From positions 1 through 48,676 of the forward strand of contig REDU01000102.1 in NCBI GenBank assembly GCA_007693335.1: 48,676 nt of DNA, read 5' to 3'. Below are positions 31,289-39,531 of this stretch, piece after piece. Each line of letters begins with the position of its first letter. The first letter of the stretch is position 1. The notes under the pieces are model-generated. The model was not told the DNA's origin. It saw only the letters and a program-made list of their open reading frames with translations, and searched no databases. The stretch is from Ilumatobacter sp. (lineage in GTDB: Bacteria > Actinomycetota > Acidimicrobiia > Acidimicrobiales > Ilumatobacteraceae). The translations under genes were made by a program, and so were the position numbers.

Positions 31289-33691
31289 CTACGAGCGGGG
31301 AATCCGGGTCGACTCTCCGAGCTGGAGGAATCGCAGCCCGTCGCAGGTCTGGAGGGAGAGTCCGTTGCCATCCACGACCGTCACGGTGCAGCCGTCGGGA
31401 TCGAGCTCGATGCGTACCAGAGTGCCGTGCCGCGTGATCCGGAAGGTCAACGACTCCCAGCACGAGGGCAGCCGCGGTCGCAGTCGGAGGTGGTAGCCGT
31501 CGTCGCTCAAGCCGGCGAATCCGTGCACGAGTGCGGCCCACACGCCGCTGGCCGACGCGATGTGGACGCCGTCGTCGGTGTTGCCGTGGGTGTTGCAGAG
31601 GTCGAGGTAGAGGGCTTCGCGGAAGTAGTCGACCGCGAGGTCGTCGTGGCCGACCTCCGCGGCCACGATCGCCTGAACGCACGACGAGAGTGACGAGTCG
31701 CCCGTGGTGATCGGGTCGTAGTACTCGAAGTTGCGGCGCTTCTGGTCGACGTCGAAATGGTCGCCGCGGAGGTACATCGCGAGGACGACATCGGCCTGCT
31801 TGAGTACCTGGTGGCGGTAGATCACGAGCGGGTGGAAGTTGAGCAGCAGCGGGTACTTGTCGCGCGGTGTGCCCTCGAAGTCCCACCGCTCCCGATCGAG
31901 GAAGTTGGCGTCCTGGGGGTGGATGCCGAGATGGTCGTCGTACGGCAGGTACATCGAGTCGGCGGCCCGGTCCCAGGCGTCCACCTCGTCGTCACGCAGT
32001 CCGGTGCGGCGGCACAGCGCCTCGTGCTCGGCCGGCATCGACTCGGCCAGATAGCGGACCACGCGTGCGGCGTACCGGAGGTTGAATCGTGCCATCACGT
32101 TCGTGTACAGGTTGTCGTTCACGACCGTCGTGTACTCGTCGGGACCGGTCACGCCGTGGATGTGGAACGTCTCGGCACCATTGTTCGCGTAGAAGCCGAG
32201 GTCCTCCCACAGACGTGCCGTCTCGACCAGGATCTCGGCGCCCTCGCGGGCGAGGAAGTCGACGTCGCCGGTGGCGAAGCTGTACCGCTCCAGCGCGTAC
32301 GCGATCGCCGCGTTGATGTGGTACTGAGCCGTGCCGGCCGCGTAGTAGGCCGAGGCTTCCTCGCCGCTGATCGTGCGCCACGCGTAGAGTGCGCCGCGCT
32401 GGCTGAGCTCGGCCGCCCTGGCGCGGGCCGCAGGGAGCATCGCCCAGCGGAAACGCAGCAGTTTGCGGGCGATCTCGGGGTTCGTGGCGGCCAGGAACGG
32501 CACCACGTACACCTCGGTGTCCCAGAAGTAGTGGCCGTCGTAGCCGCCGGCCGTCAGGGCCTTGGCGGCGATGCCCTGCTCCTGCGTTCGGGCCGACGCC
32601 TGCGCCAGCTGGAACAGGTTCCAGCGGATCGCCTGCTGGGCGGAATCGTCGCCGGTGACCTCGACGTCGGTGTGGGCCCAGTAGCGGTCGAGCCACTCCC
32701 GCTGCTGGAGCACCAGGGCGTCGTGGCCCTCGCTGCGTGCCCGACCGAGTGTGCGGTGACACCGGTCGGCCAACTCCTCGGGCGGCACGCCGGTCGACGA
32801 GTGGTACGAGACGTACTTCAGGATGCGGATGGTCTCGCCCGCACGACCGTCGACGGTGAACACGGTCTTGGCGAGATCGGCGTTGACCGAGGTCTCGACC
32901 GAGTACTCACACGTCGTGTCGAGCAGGTGGAGGTAGCTGCACGCGAGGGTCATGCCGCTGTTGGCGCAGCGGTAGCCGAGCACCACCTCACCACCATCGC
33001 CGAGCGTGCGCTCGTGGCGCTGCAGACGGGGCACGAGCACCCGGTGGTCGAACTTGCGTGCCTTGCGCGGGTCGAGCCCCTCGCCGAGCGCGGCGGAGCG
33101 CACGTGGTACTCGTCCTCGCCGTCCTGACGGTTGAGGAGTTGCGACGAGATCACCACCGGTGCGTCGTCGTCGAGCAGTGTGACCTCGAACGACAGGACG
33201 GCGAGGTGCCGGTGCTCGAAGCTCACCATGCGCTCGGAGTGGACCTTCACGCGCTTGCCACCGGGGGTTCGCCAGATCACGTCGCGGTACGACACGCCGC
33301 TGCGGAAGTCGAGCACCCGCTCGTAGTGCTCGAGATCGGCAGTGGAGATCAACAGTGGCTCGTCGTCCACGTAGAGCTTCATCAGCTTGGCGTCGGGCAC
33401 GTTCACGATCGTCTGGCCGGTCTTGGCGAACGCGAAGGCGTCCTCGGCGTGGTGGATCTCCCAGGTCTCGTGGAACCCGTTCAGGAAGGTGCCGTGGCTG
33501 TGGGCCTCGCGCCCCTCGGTGGCGTTGGCCCGCATGCCGACGTAGCCGTTGCCGATGGCGAAGAGCGTCTCGGTCGTGCCGAGATCGTCGGCCGAGTACT
33601 CGCGCTCGACCAGCCGCCACGGATCGACGGGATAGCGGTACTGCGGCATACCGGTGGGCACCTGACGAGTGGGGGAGGAACCAGGGGTCAT
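31289..33691 (-). CDS. glycoside hydrolase family 65 phosphorylase (maltose/trehalose/kojibiose phosphorylase type)
   Basis: An 800-residue GH65 enzyme, which phosphorolyses an alpha-linked glucose disaccharide to glucose and beta-glucose-1-phosphate. Order: N-terminal beta-sandwich (FAIGNGYVGMRANATEG), a helical linker, the (alpha/alpha)6 barrel with GGYDGHYFWDTEVYVVPF and the general acid Glu519 in HGVTGPDEYTT, then a small C-terminal beta domain. The phosphate loop is in the region TTGDSSLSSC. The exact disaccharide cannot be told from sequence alone. The ATG start overlaps the end of pgmB by 4 bp; GH65 phosphorylase with beta-phosphoglucomutase is the classic pair. No sugar transporter lies nearby. 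Confidence 0.92.
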   Translation of the reverse strand: MTPGSSPTRQVPTGMPQYRYPVDPWRLVEREYSADDLGTTETLFAIGNGYVGMRANATEGREAHSHGTFLNGFHETWEIHHAEDAFAFAKTGQTIVNVPDAKLMKLYVDDEPLLISTADLEHYERVLDFRSGVSYRDVIWRTPGGKRVKVHSERMVSFEHRHLAVLSFEVTLLDDDAPVVISSQLLNRQDGEDEYHVRSAALGEGLDPRKARKFDHRVLVPRLQRHERTLGDGGEVVLGYRCANSGMTLACSYLHLLDTTCEYSVETSVNADLAKTVFTVDGRAGETIRILKYVSYHSSTGVPPEELADRCHRTLGRARSEGHDALVLQQREWLDRYWAHTDVEVTGDDSAQQAIRWNLFQLAQASARTQEQGIAAKALTAGGYDGHYFWDTEVYVVPFLAATNPEIARKLLRFRWAMLPAARARAAELSQRGALYAWRTISGEEASAYYAAGTAQYHINAAIAYALERYSFATGDVDFLAREGAEILVETARLWEDLGFYANNGAETFHIHGVTGPDEYTTVVNDNLYTNVMARFNLRYAARVVRYLAESMPAEHEALCRRTGLRDDEVDAWDRAADSMYLPYDDHLGIHPQDANFLDRERWDFEGTPRDKYPLLLNFHPLVIYRHQVLKQADVVLAMYLRGDHFDVDQKRRNFEYYDPITTGDSSLSSCVQAIVAAEVGHDDLAVDYFREALYLDLCNTHGNTDDGVHIASASGVWAALVHGFAGLSDDGYHLRLRPRLPSCWESLTFRITRHGTLVRIELDPDGCTVTVVDGNGLSLQTCDGLRFLQLGESTRIPRS

Positions 33692-34431
33692 CTGTCGTCC
33701 GTCTGGCTCTGGCCGGTGTCGCTCTGGCCGGTGTCGATCGTCTCGTCGAGATCGGTCACGACGAGGTGCGCGCCGTGGGCGGCCAGCGCGTCCGCATTGC
33801 CGCCACGATCGACCCCGAGCACGAGCGCGAAGCCCCCTGCCACCCCGGCAGCCACGCCCGAGGTGGCGTCCTCCACCACGACCGTGCGATCGGGTCGGGC
33901 GCCCACCAGCTCTGCGCCACGGAGGAACATGTCGGGCGCCGGTTTGCCGGCCAGGCCCTCCTCGGCGGCGGTCACGCCGTCGACCACGTGCTCGAACCGG
34001 TCGCCGAGCCCCGCTGCCGTGAGCACCGATCGGGCGTTCTTCGAACTCGACACGATCGCCTGGCGAACCCCCAGACCGTCGAGCAGGTCGAGCAGTGCCA
34101 CCGAGCCAGGGTAGGGCGTGATGCCGTCGCGCTCGATGATTTCGTTGAACAGCAGGTTCTTGCGGTTCCCCATGGCACAGACGGTGCTGTCGCCGGGCGG
34201 GTCGTCGGGGTGGCCCTCGGGGAGCTCGACGCCGCGGGACTCGAGGAACGAGCGCACCCCGTCGTAGCGCGGCTTGCCGTCCACGTAGCGGAGGTAGTCG
34301 GCGGGCGTGAAGTCGTAGTCGGCGAAGAGCTCGGCCCAGGCATGCTCGTGGACCTCGGCGGTCGGGGTGACGACGCCGTCGAGGTCGAGCAGCACCGCGT
34401 CGTACCCCGCCCAGTCGATGCGGTGAACCAT
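33688..34431 (-). CDS. pgmB: beta-phosphoglucomutase (HAD superfamily)
   Basis: A 247-residue HAD-type phosphomutase converting beta-glucose-1-phosphate to glucose-6-phosphate, the product of the adjacent GH65 enzyme. The nucleophile and acid/base aspartates are D16 and D18 in LLDLDGVVTP. Later motifs are VSSSKNA, AGKPAPDMF and VVEDATSGV. The C-terminus ends in a duplicated Asp-Thr-Gly-Gln-Ser encoded by a perfect 15-bp tandem repeat. ATG 34431 follows TACACT (34439-34444) by seven bases, so pgmB leads the two-gene unit. Identification as beta-PGM rests on motif fit and on the partner gene. Confidence 0.9.
   Translation of the reverse strand: MVHRIDWAGYDAVLLDLDGVVTPTAEVHEHAWAELFADYDFTPADYLRYVDGKPRYDGVRSFLESRGVELPEGHPDDPPGDSTVCAMGNRKNLLFNEIIERDGITPYPGSVALLDLLDGLGVRQAIVSSSKNARSVLTAAGLGDRFEHVVDGVTAAEEGLAGKPAPDMFLRGAELVGARPDRTVVVEDATSGVAAGVAGGFALVLGVDRGGNADALAAHGAHLVVTDLDETIDTGQSDTGQSQTDDR
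33706..33735. repeat. perfect 15-bp tandem duplication in pgmB
   Basis: GCTCTGGCCGGTGTC occurs at 33706-33720 and again at 33721-33735. It adds five residues in frame near the C-terminus. Confidence 0.9.
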
Positions 34432-34438
34432 CGGCGCG

Positions 34439-34444
34439 AGTGTA
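34439..34444 (-). promoter_or_regulatory. -10 box, leaderless promoter of pgmB-GH65 unit
   Basis: TACACT on the minus strand, seven bases before ATG 34431. Confidence 0.55.
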
Positions 34445-34464
34445 AGCGCCTTCACGCCCGACCC

Positions 34465-34483
34465 GACACGGCCTCGCCGTGTC
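34465..34483 (-). terminator. hairpin terminator after acyl-CoA synthetase gene
   Basis: GACACGG-CCTCG-CCGTGTC is a perfect 7-bp stem that begins in the synthetase stop codon and sits just upstream of the pgmB promoter. It lacks a U-tract. Confidence 0.4.
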
Positions 34484-36125
34484 AGGTGTCGAGGTCGGTG
34501 GCGGTGGCGGTGGCGGTGAGGTGCTTGTAGTCGAGCTTGCCGTTGGCGGCGCGGCCGATCGAGGCCACGGGCACGATCCGCTTGGGTGCCTTGTAGGCGG
34601 CGAGCCTGCCCTTCACGTGGGCGATCAGCTCGGCCCCGTCGAGCGTGACGCCGGGCACCGCCTCGACCAGCGCGGTGATCGCCTGGCCGAACCGTTCGTC
34701 GGGCACGCCCACCACGGCGGCGTCGAGCACCGACGGATGCAGCTTGAGCACCTCCTCGACCTCCTCGGGGTACACCTTCTCGCCGCCGGTGTTGATGCAC
34801 TGACTCCCTCGGCCGAGCAGCTTGACCGTGCCGTCGCCCTCGACCTCGGCCCAGTCGCCGGGGATGGAGTACCGCACGCCGTCGATCACCTGGAAGGTGT
34901 CGGCCGACTTCACCTCGTCCTTGTAGTAGCCGATCGGCGTGAAGCCCCGCAGCGCCACCCGCCCGAGTTCCCCCGAGCCCGGCACCACGTCGCGACCGTC
35001 GTCGGTCACCACCCGCGTGTTCGGCCCGAGCGCGAACTTGGCCGTCCCGCTGCCACCTCCCGACGACACGGAGTCGGCCGTGGTCGTGTTGGTCGCCATA
35101 CCGATCGCCTCGCTCGACCCGAGCGCGTCGACCATGATCAACCGGGGGTTGTGACGGAGCAGCCCGGCCTTCGACTCCGACGACCACATCACACCCGACG
35201 ACACGATCACCCGCAGCGTCGAGATGTCCCAGCGACCGGGCTCGGCGTCGAGCGCCCGCAAGATCGGCTTGGCGAACGCATCGCCCACGATCGACATCGA
35301 GTTGACCTGCTGGATCTCGATCGTGTCGAGCAGCTCCACCGGGTCGAACCGGCGCCCCTCCATCGTGATCACGCTGCCACCGACGATGAGGTTGCTCAGC
35401 GCGTTGAACAGCCCCGTGCCGTGCATCAGCGGGGCAGCGGGCAGATTGCGCGGGCCCGGTTTCACGACGCGCTCGCCGGCGGCGTCGAGATCGGGTTCCG
35501 GTGGCAACCGGTTCTTGTTGGCCGAATCGAGCGCGCCGAACAGATCGTCCTGACGCCACATCACACCCTTCGGCATGCCGGTGGTGCCACCGGTGTACAG
35601 CAGCATCAGGTGATCGCCACTGCGGCCCCACGGGCCGACCGTGCGACCGGTGGCCGACGCGGCCGCCTCCTCGTACGAGGTCGCCCACTCGGGCATCGGG
35701 CCGCTGCCATCGTCCACCCACAGCCAGGTCCGGATGCGTGGTACCCGCGACCGGATCTGCTCGATCTGCTCGGCGAACGTGCCGTGGAACACCACGGCCA
35801 CCACGTCACCGTTGTCCCACAGGTACACGAGTTCGTCGGCCGTGTACCGGTAGTTGGTGTTGACCGTGGCGAGCCCCGCCTTCCACGCCCCGAACGTGCT
35901 CTCGAGGTACTCGGGCCCGTTGTAGAGGTACTGGGCCACCTTGTCCTGCTCGACGATGCCGCGTCCGGGGCCGGCGGCCAGCAGGGCCGCGGCCACACCG
36001 TCGGCCCGCCGGTCGAACTCGGCCCACGTGGTCGAACGATCACCCTGGCGTTGCGCCAGTGCGTCGGGGATCTTGTCGGCCAGCGTCTCGAAGACGTCGG
36101 CGAAGTTCCAGCCCGTGTCGGTCAC
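34482..36125 (-). CDS. acyl-CoA synthetase (AMP-forming, FadD19-like)
   Basis: A 547-residue adenylate-forming enzyme that activates a fatty or sterol side-chain acid to its CoA thioester. Motifs in order: YTGGTTGMPKGVMWRQDD (ATP/phosphate loop), PLMHGTGLFNAL, a YYKDEVKSAD region near the hinge, and the catalytic lysine in RAANGKLDYKHL. The GVMWRQDDLF form is shared with actinobacterial FadD19/FadD17-type ligases. GTG 36125 follows TACCGT (36133-36138) by seven bases; an upstream extension would overlap the LLM gene. It lies 20 bp after the LLM gene but has its own promoter. Confidence 0.92.
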   Translation of the reverse strand: MTDTGWNFADVFETLADKIPDALAQRQGDRSTTWAEFDRRADGVAAALLAAGPGRGIVEQDKVAQYLYNGPEYLESTFGAWKAGLATVNTNYRYTADELVYLWDNGDVVAVVFHGTFAEQIEQIRSRVPRIRTWLWVDDGSGPMPEWATSYEEAAASATGRTVGPWGRSGDHLMLLYTGGTTGMPKGVMWRQDDLFGALDSANKNRLPPEPDLDAAGERVVKPGPRNLPAAPLMHGTGLFNALSNLIVGGSVITMEGRRFDPVELLDTIEIQQVNSMSIVGDAFAKPILRALDAEPGRWDISTLRVIVSSGVMWSSESKAGLLRHNPRLIMVDALGSSEAIGMATNTTTADSVSSGGGSGTAKFALGPNTRVVTDDGRDVVPGSGELGRVALRGFTPIGYYKDEVKSADTFQVIDGVRYSIPGDWAEVEGDGTVKLLGRGSQCINTGGEKVYPEEVEEVLKLHPSVLDAAVVGVPDERFGQAITALVEAVPGVTLDGAELIAHVKGRLAAYKAPKRIVPVASIGRAANGKLDYKHLTATATATDLDT

Positions 36126-36132
36126 AGACCCG

Positions 36133-36138
36133 ACGGTA
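36133..36138 (-). promoter_or_regulatory. -10 box, leaderless promoter of acyl-CoA synthetase gene
   Basis: TACCGT on the minus strand, seven bases before GTG 36125; it decides this start. Confidence 0.55.
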
Positions 36139-36145
36139 GCTGCGG

Positions 36146-36937
36146 TCAGCGGTCGGGTGGGCCCTCGCGGAGCCGATCGGTGACGGCGAGCGCGGCGTCG
36201 GCCTCGCTCATCGCGCTCCACATCGACTCGATCCACCACGTGGCACCGGCGTCGGCCCAGGCGGCGGGGGAGTGCTCGCTGCCCTCACCCTCCACGACGA
36301 TGTCGTAGTCGCGATCGCCGACCAGGTCACGGATGCCGGCGATCTCCTCGAGCGTGGGTTGCCGTGCGACACCGTCCTCCATCACCTGTGGGATGAGGCC
36401 ATCCCACCGCATCGCCCGCTCCATCGACTTCGGTCGGCCGAGCGCGCCGACACACCAGATCGGTACCCGTGGCTGCTGGACGGTGTGGCCGATGGTCGGG
36501 AACTCGGTGGGTGACACCTGGTAGTGCCGACCCTCGAACGAGAACGGTTGGCCGCCCCACAGACCGCACATCACGTCGAGGCACTCGTCCATCAGCTCGG
36601 CGCGAACCCGGCGATCGCACTCCTCGCCGAACGCTTCGAACCCCGAGTCGACCGCGCCCAGGCCGACCGACAACGTCACGCGTCCGGCGCTGAGCCGGTC
36701 GACGGTCGCGACCTGGCCGGCGAGCTCCCACGGGCGACGCCGTGACGGTGGGGTCAGCATCGTGCCGAGTCGGATCTTCGAGGTGCGCACGGCGGCGAGA
36801 CCGAGCGAGATCCACGCGTCGACACCCCACACCGGTTCCCACACGAACAGGCCGTCCCAGCCCGACGCCTCGGCAGCGGCCGCGAGGTCGCCCACGTCCT
36901 CCGCATCGGCCCACGGCACCACGAACCCGAATCTCAT
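36146..36937 (-). CDS. LLM-class flavin/F420-dependent oxidoreductase
   Basis: A 263-residue luciferase-like TIM-barrel protein. Family marks are MRFGFVVPWADAEDVGDLAAAAEASGWD at the N-terminus, KIRLGTMLTPPSRRRPWELAGQVATVD and GRVTLSVGLG. These features are typical of actinobacterial LLM proteins that use F420 or FMN; which cofactor is used here is not shown. Unlike most genes here it has a leader: TAGCCT (36961-36966) and a Shine-Dalgarno GAGGGG (36947-36952) nine bases before ATG 36937. It diverges from an ACAD gene, with the 21-bp inverted repeat lying between their promoters. Confidence 0.87.
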   Translation of the reverse strand: MRFGFVVPWADAEDVGDLAAAAEASGWDGLFVWEPVWGVDAWISLGLAAVRTSKIRLGTMLTPPSRRRPWELAGQVATVDRLSAGRVTLSVGLGAVDSGFEAFGEECDRRVRAELMDECLDVMCGLWGGQPFSFEGRHYQVSPTEFPTIGHTVQQPRVPIWCVGALGRPKSMERAMRWDGLIPQVMEDGVARQPTLEEIAGIRDLVGDRDYDIVVEGEGSEHSPAAWADAGATWWIESMWSAMSEADAALAVTDRLREGPPDR

Positions 36938-36946
36938 CGGCGCTCA

Positions 36947-36966
36947 CCCCTCGCCGTCCGAGGCTA
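36947..36966 (-). promoter_or_regulatory. -10 box and Shine-Dalgarno of LLM gene (leadered)
   Basis: TAGCCT (36961-36966) is followed by GAGGGG (36947-36952) on the minus strand, giving a short leader of about 17 nt. Confidence 0.5.
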
Positions 36967-36992
36967 GGTCATCTCCCCGAGGCGTGGGGACA

Positions 36993-37040
36993 CTTTGGGC
37001 TGCAGTTCCGTGAACCAGCTCACGGAACTGCAGCCCAAAG
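36993..37040. repeat. perfect 21-bp inverted repeat with 6-nt loop (REP/MITE-like hairpin)
   Basis: The arm 36993-37013 (begins CTTTGGGCTGCAG) and the arm 37020-37040 (ends CTGCAGCCCAAAG) are exact reverse complements, separated by ACCAGC. The element is 27 bp from the LLM -10 box and 63 bp from the ACAD -10 box, in a 178-bp divergent gap. Lying upstream of both genes, it is not a terminator for either. Confidence 0.9.
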
Positions 37041-37103
37041 ACGGAGCGGAGTCGTGGGTGGGCGAGGTCGGGCTCCGGGGCACGTGCGCCGAACCCGGAG
37101 GAG

Positions 37104-37109
37104 TACCGT
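37104..37109 (+). promoter_or_regulatory. -10 box, leaderless promoter of ACAD-HsaA-like unit
   Basis: TACCGT six bases before ATG 37116. Confidence 0.6.
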
Positions 37110-37115
37110 CGCGGC

Positions 37116-38360
37116 ATGGACTTCGAGTTGCCCGCCGACGACGATCCGCGCCGCATCGAGATCCGGGAGTGGCTGCGCACGCACCCCGAGCCGTCGGGCC
37201 GGGAGCTGGCGGAGGCCGGGTACGTCGCACCGCACTGGCCCAAGCCGTGGGGGCTCGAGGCCGACCCGATCCACCAGCTGATCATCGACGACGAACTGTC
37301 GAAGGCCGGCGTTCGCCGACCCACCAACCCGATCGGCATCGGGTGGGCCGGGCCCACCATCCTCTACGGCGGCACCCAGGAGCAGAAGGACCGCTACCTC
37401 GGGCCGATCCTGTCGGGCGAGGAGTTCTGGTGCCAGCTGTTCTCCGAGCCCGGCGCCGGCAGCGACCTCGCCAACCTCGGCACCCGGGCGGTGCGCGACG
37501 GCGACGAGTTCATCGTGAACGGCCAGAAGATCTGGACCAGCGGCGCGCAGTACTCGAAGTACGGGATCCTGATCGCTCGCACCGATCCCGGCGCCCCCAA
37601 GCACAAGGGCGTGTCGTACTTCATCTGCCCGATGGACCTCCCCGGTATCGAGATCCGGCCGATCACCGAGATCACCGGTGGGCACACGTTCAACGAGGTG
37701 TTCTTCACCGATGTGCGCCTGCCTGCCGAGAACCTGGTGGGCGATCTCAACGACGGATGGCGGCTCGCCAAGGTCACGCTCGGCAACGAGCGCATCTCGC
37801 TGTCGACGGGCGGGGTGCTGTGGGGGAACGGACCAACGGCGATGGAGATGATCCAATCGGCCAAGGAGCTCGGCCCGATCACCGATCCCACGCTGCGACA
37901 GCGCCTCGCCGACGTGTACATCGAGCACACCCTGCTCGACCTGATCCGGCTCCGCACCCTGACCGCCCGCCTCAAGGGCGAGCAGCCAGGGCCCGAGGCC
38001 AGCATCCGCAAGATCCTGGCCGACGAGCACGGTCAGCACGTGATGACCCTGGCCCGCGACCTCGTCGGTGCTGCCGGGATGCTCACGGGTGGCGACGGCA
38101 GCGGCGACCACGGCTTCGTGCCCGGCACCGACACCACCTCGCTCGGCCCGTCGAAGCCCGAGGGCGGGCTGATGCACCCGGGCTGGTACGACGGGTTCAT
38201 GTTCTCCCAGGCCCTCACGATCGGTGGCGGCACGGGCGAGGTGCAGCGCAACATCGTGGCCGAGCGGGTGCTCGGGCTCCCGCACGACCACAACGTCGAG
38301 CAGGGTCTCAGCTGGAGCGACGCGCAACGCTCCGCCGGCAAGGCCGGGGTCCCGTCATGA
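37116..38360 (+). CDS. acyl-CoA dehydrogenase family protein
   Basis: A 414-residue FAD-dependent dehydrogenase of the same clade as the one at 29149-30291. Marks are WCQLFSEPGAGSDLANLGTR, VNGQKIWTSGAQ, CPMDLPGIEIRPI and the C-terminal GGGTGEVQRNIVAERVLGLPHD. It carries an insertion near residues 320-345 (GGDGSGDHGFVPGTD). It probably oxidises a sterol side-chain, branched or cyclic acyl-CoA. ATG 37116 follows TACCGT by six bases. Its stop overlaps the next flavoprotein gene in ATGA, so the two are made together and may share a substrate route. Confidence 0.92.
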   Translation: MDFELPADDDPRRIEIREWLRTHPEPSGRELAEAGYVAPHWPKPWGLEADPIHQLIIDDELSKAGVRRPTNPIGIGWAGPTILYGGTQEQKDRYLGPILSGEEFWCQLFSEPGAGSDLANLGTRAVRDGDEFIVNGQKIWTSGAQYSKYGILIARTDPGAPKHKGVSYFICPMDLPGIEIRPITEITGGHTFNEVFFTDVRLPAENLVGDLNDGWRLAKVTLGNERISLSTGGVLWGNGPTAMEMIQSAKELGPITDPTLRQRLADVYIEHTLLDLIRLRTLTARLKGEQPGPEASIRKILADEHGQHVMTLARDLVGAAGMLTGGDGSGDHGFVPGTDTTSLGPSKPEGGLMHPGWYDGFMFSQALTIGGGTGEVQRNIVAERVLGLPHDHNVEQGLSWSDAQRSAGKAGVPS

Positions 38361-39505
38361 CGACCGCCGGCGCCGCTCACGAGGGAGGTACCTCTGTGCT
38401 CGATCGGGCGCGGGCAGTGAGCGAGGTGGTGCGCGCTCACGCCGACGAGGGCGAGCAGATCCGTCGCCTCCCCGCGGCCACGGTCGAGGCGCTCACCGAT
38501 GCGGGACTGCTGCGCCTGTGCGTCCCCGAGGTGTACGGCGGTCCGGAGGCGAGCCCCGCCACCGTCGTGCAGGCCATCGAGGCCGTGGCCCACGCCGACG
38601 GCGCGGCCGGCTGGTGCACGATGATCGCCTCCACCACCTCGTCGATGGCGATCTTCCTCGAACCCGACGTGGCCAAGGAGATCTACGCCGACCCCGCCGT
38701 GGTCACGGGCGGGGTGTTCGCCCCCAACGGCAAGGGCGTGCGTGACGGCGACGGCTTCCGGGTGACCGGCCGGTGGCAGTGGGGGAGCGGTACCCAGCAC
38801 TGCCAGTGGGTGCTCGGTGGCGCCATCTGCGACGACGGCACGTTCCGGCTCTGCTTCACCGAGGCCGACAACGTCACGTTCCACGACACCTGGTACACCT
38901 CCGGTATGCGGGGCACGGGCTCGCTCGATTTCTCGTTCGACGGCGTCTGGGTGCCCGACACCCACACCATGCAGCCGGCGGTCACCCGGCCCTTCGTCGA
39001 TTCGCCCATCGCCAAGTTCCCGAACTTCACGTTGCTCGGCGCCGGGGTCGCTGCCGTGGGTCTCGGGGTGGCCCGCCGTGCGCTCGACGAGCTGATCGAC
39101 CTCGCAGGCGCGAAGAAGCCGCAGTACTCGAAGCGCACGCTGGCCGAGAGCTCGTTCACGCAGATCGAGTTCGCCCGGGCCGAGGCGCAGCTGCGGTCGG
39201 CGCGGGTGTTCCTGCTCGACGAGCTCGAACAGGCGTGGTCGCTGGCGGCGTCGGGCGAGCCCGTGCCCGACGACTCACGGGTGCGCATCCGGCTGGCTGC
39301 CGCCCACGTGGCCACCACGTGTGCGTCGGTGGTCGACACGGCGTTCACACTGGCCGGTGGCACCGCCGTGTACGACACGAGCGTGCTCGGGCGCTGCCTC
39401 CGCGATGCCCATGTGGTGACCCAGCACGTGATGACCGCCCCGAAGCTGAACGAGACGTTCGGCAAGTTCCTCCTGGGTGTCGACGTCGACACGTCCATGA
39501 TCTGA
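38357..39505 (+). CDS. ACAD-fold flavin-dependent monooxygenase (HsaA/DszC-like)
   Basis: A 382-residue protein of the acyl-CoA-dehydrogenase fold, closest in pattern to group D flavin monooxygenases such as HsaA, which hydroxylate aromatic or cyclic substrates with FMNH2 from a separate reductase. Blocks are RRLPAATVEALTDAGLLRLCVPEVYGG, the GAAGWCTMIAS region, FRVTGRWQWGSGTQHCQWVLGG, and SGMRGTGSLDFSFDGVWVP. It lacks the terminal motif of true ACADs. A C-terminal helical domain (Acyl-CoA_dh_2 type) contains TLAGGTAVYDTSVLGRCLRDAHV. No reductase gene is adjacent. It could instead be a dehydrogenase; the monooxygenase call is probable, not certain. Confidence 0.8.
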   Translation: MTTAGAAHEGGTSVLDRARAVSEVVRAHADEGEQIRRLPAATVEALTDAGLLRLCVPEVYGGPEASPATVVQAIEAVAHADGAAGWCTMIASTTSSMAIFLEPDVAKEIYADPAVVTGGVFAPNGKGVRDGDGFRVTGRWQWGSGTQHCQWVLGGAICDDGTFRLCFTEADNVTFHDTWYTSGMRGTGSLDFSFDGVWVPDTHTMQPAVTRPFVDSPIAKFPNFTLLGAGVAAVGLGVARRALDELIDLAGAKKPQYSKRTLAESSFTQIEFARAEAQLRSARVFLLDELEQAWSLAASGEPVPDDSRVRIRLAAAHVATTCASVVDTAFTLAGGTAVYDTSVLGRCLRDAHVVTQHVMTAPKLNETFGKFLLGVDVDTSMI

Positions 39506-39531
39506 CGCGTCGCGGCCTCGGCCGACGTCAG
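39502..39531. terminator. bidirectional hairpin between HsaA-like and CobW genes
   Basis: CTGACG (39502-39507) pairs with CGTCAG (39526-39531) around a GC-rich inner CGGCC/GGCCG. It overlaps both convergent stop codons. Confidence 0.4.

Noticed and set aside
31757..34114. Plus-strand frame of about 785 codons
   Set aside because: Antisense to GH65 and pgmB, with a composition-driven sequence and no domain features.
36993..37040. Rho-independent terminator
   Set aside because: It lies upstream of both flanking genes, which are transcribed away from it, and no U-tract follows either arm.
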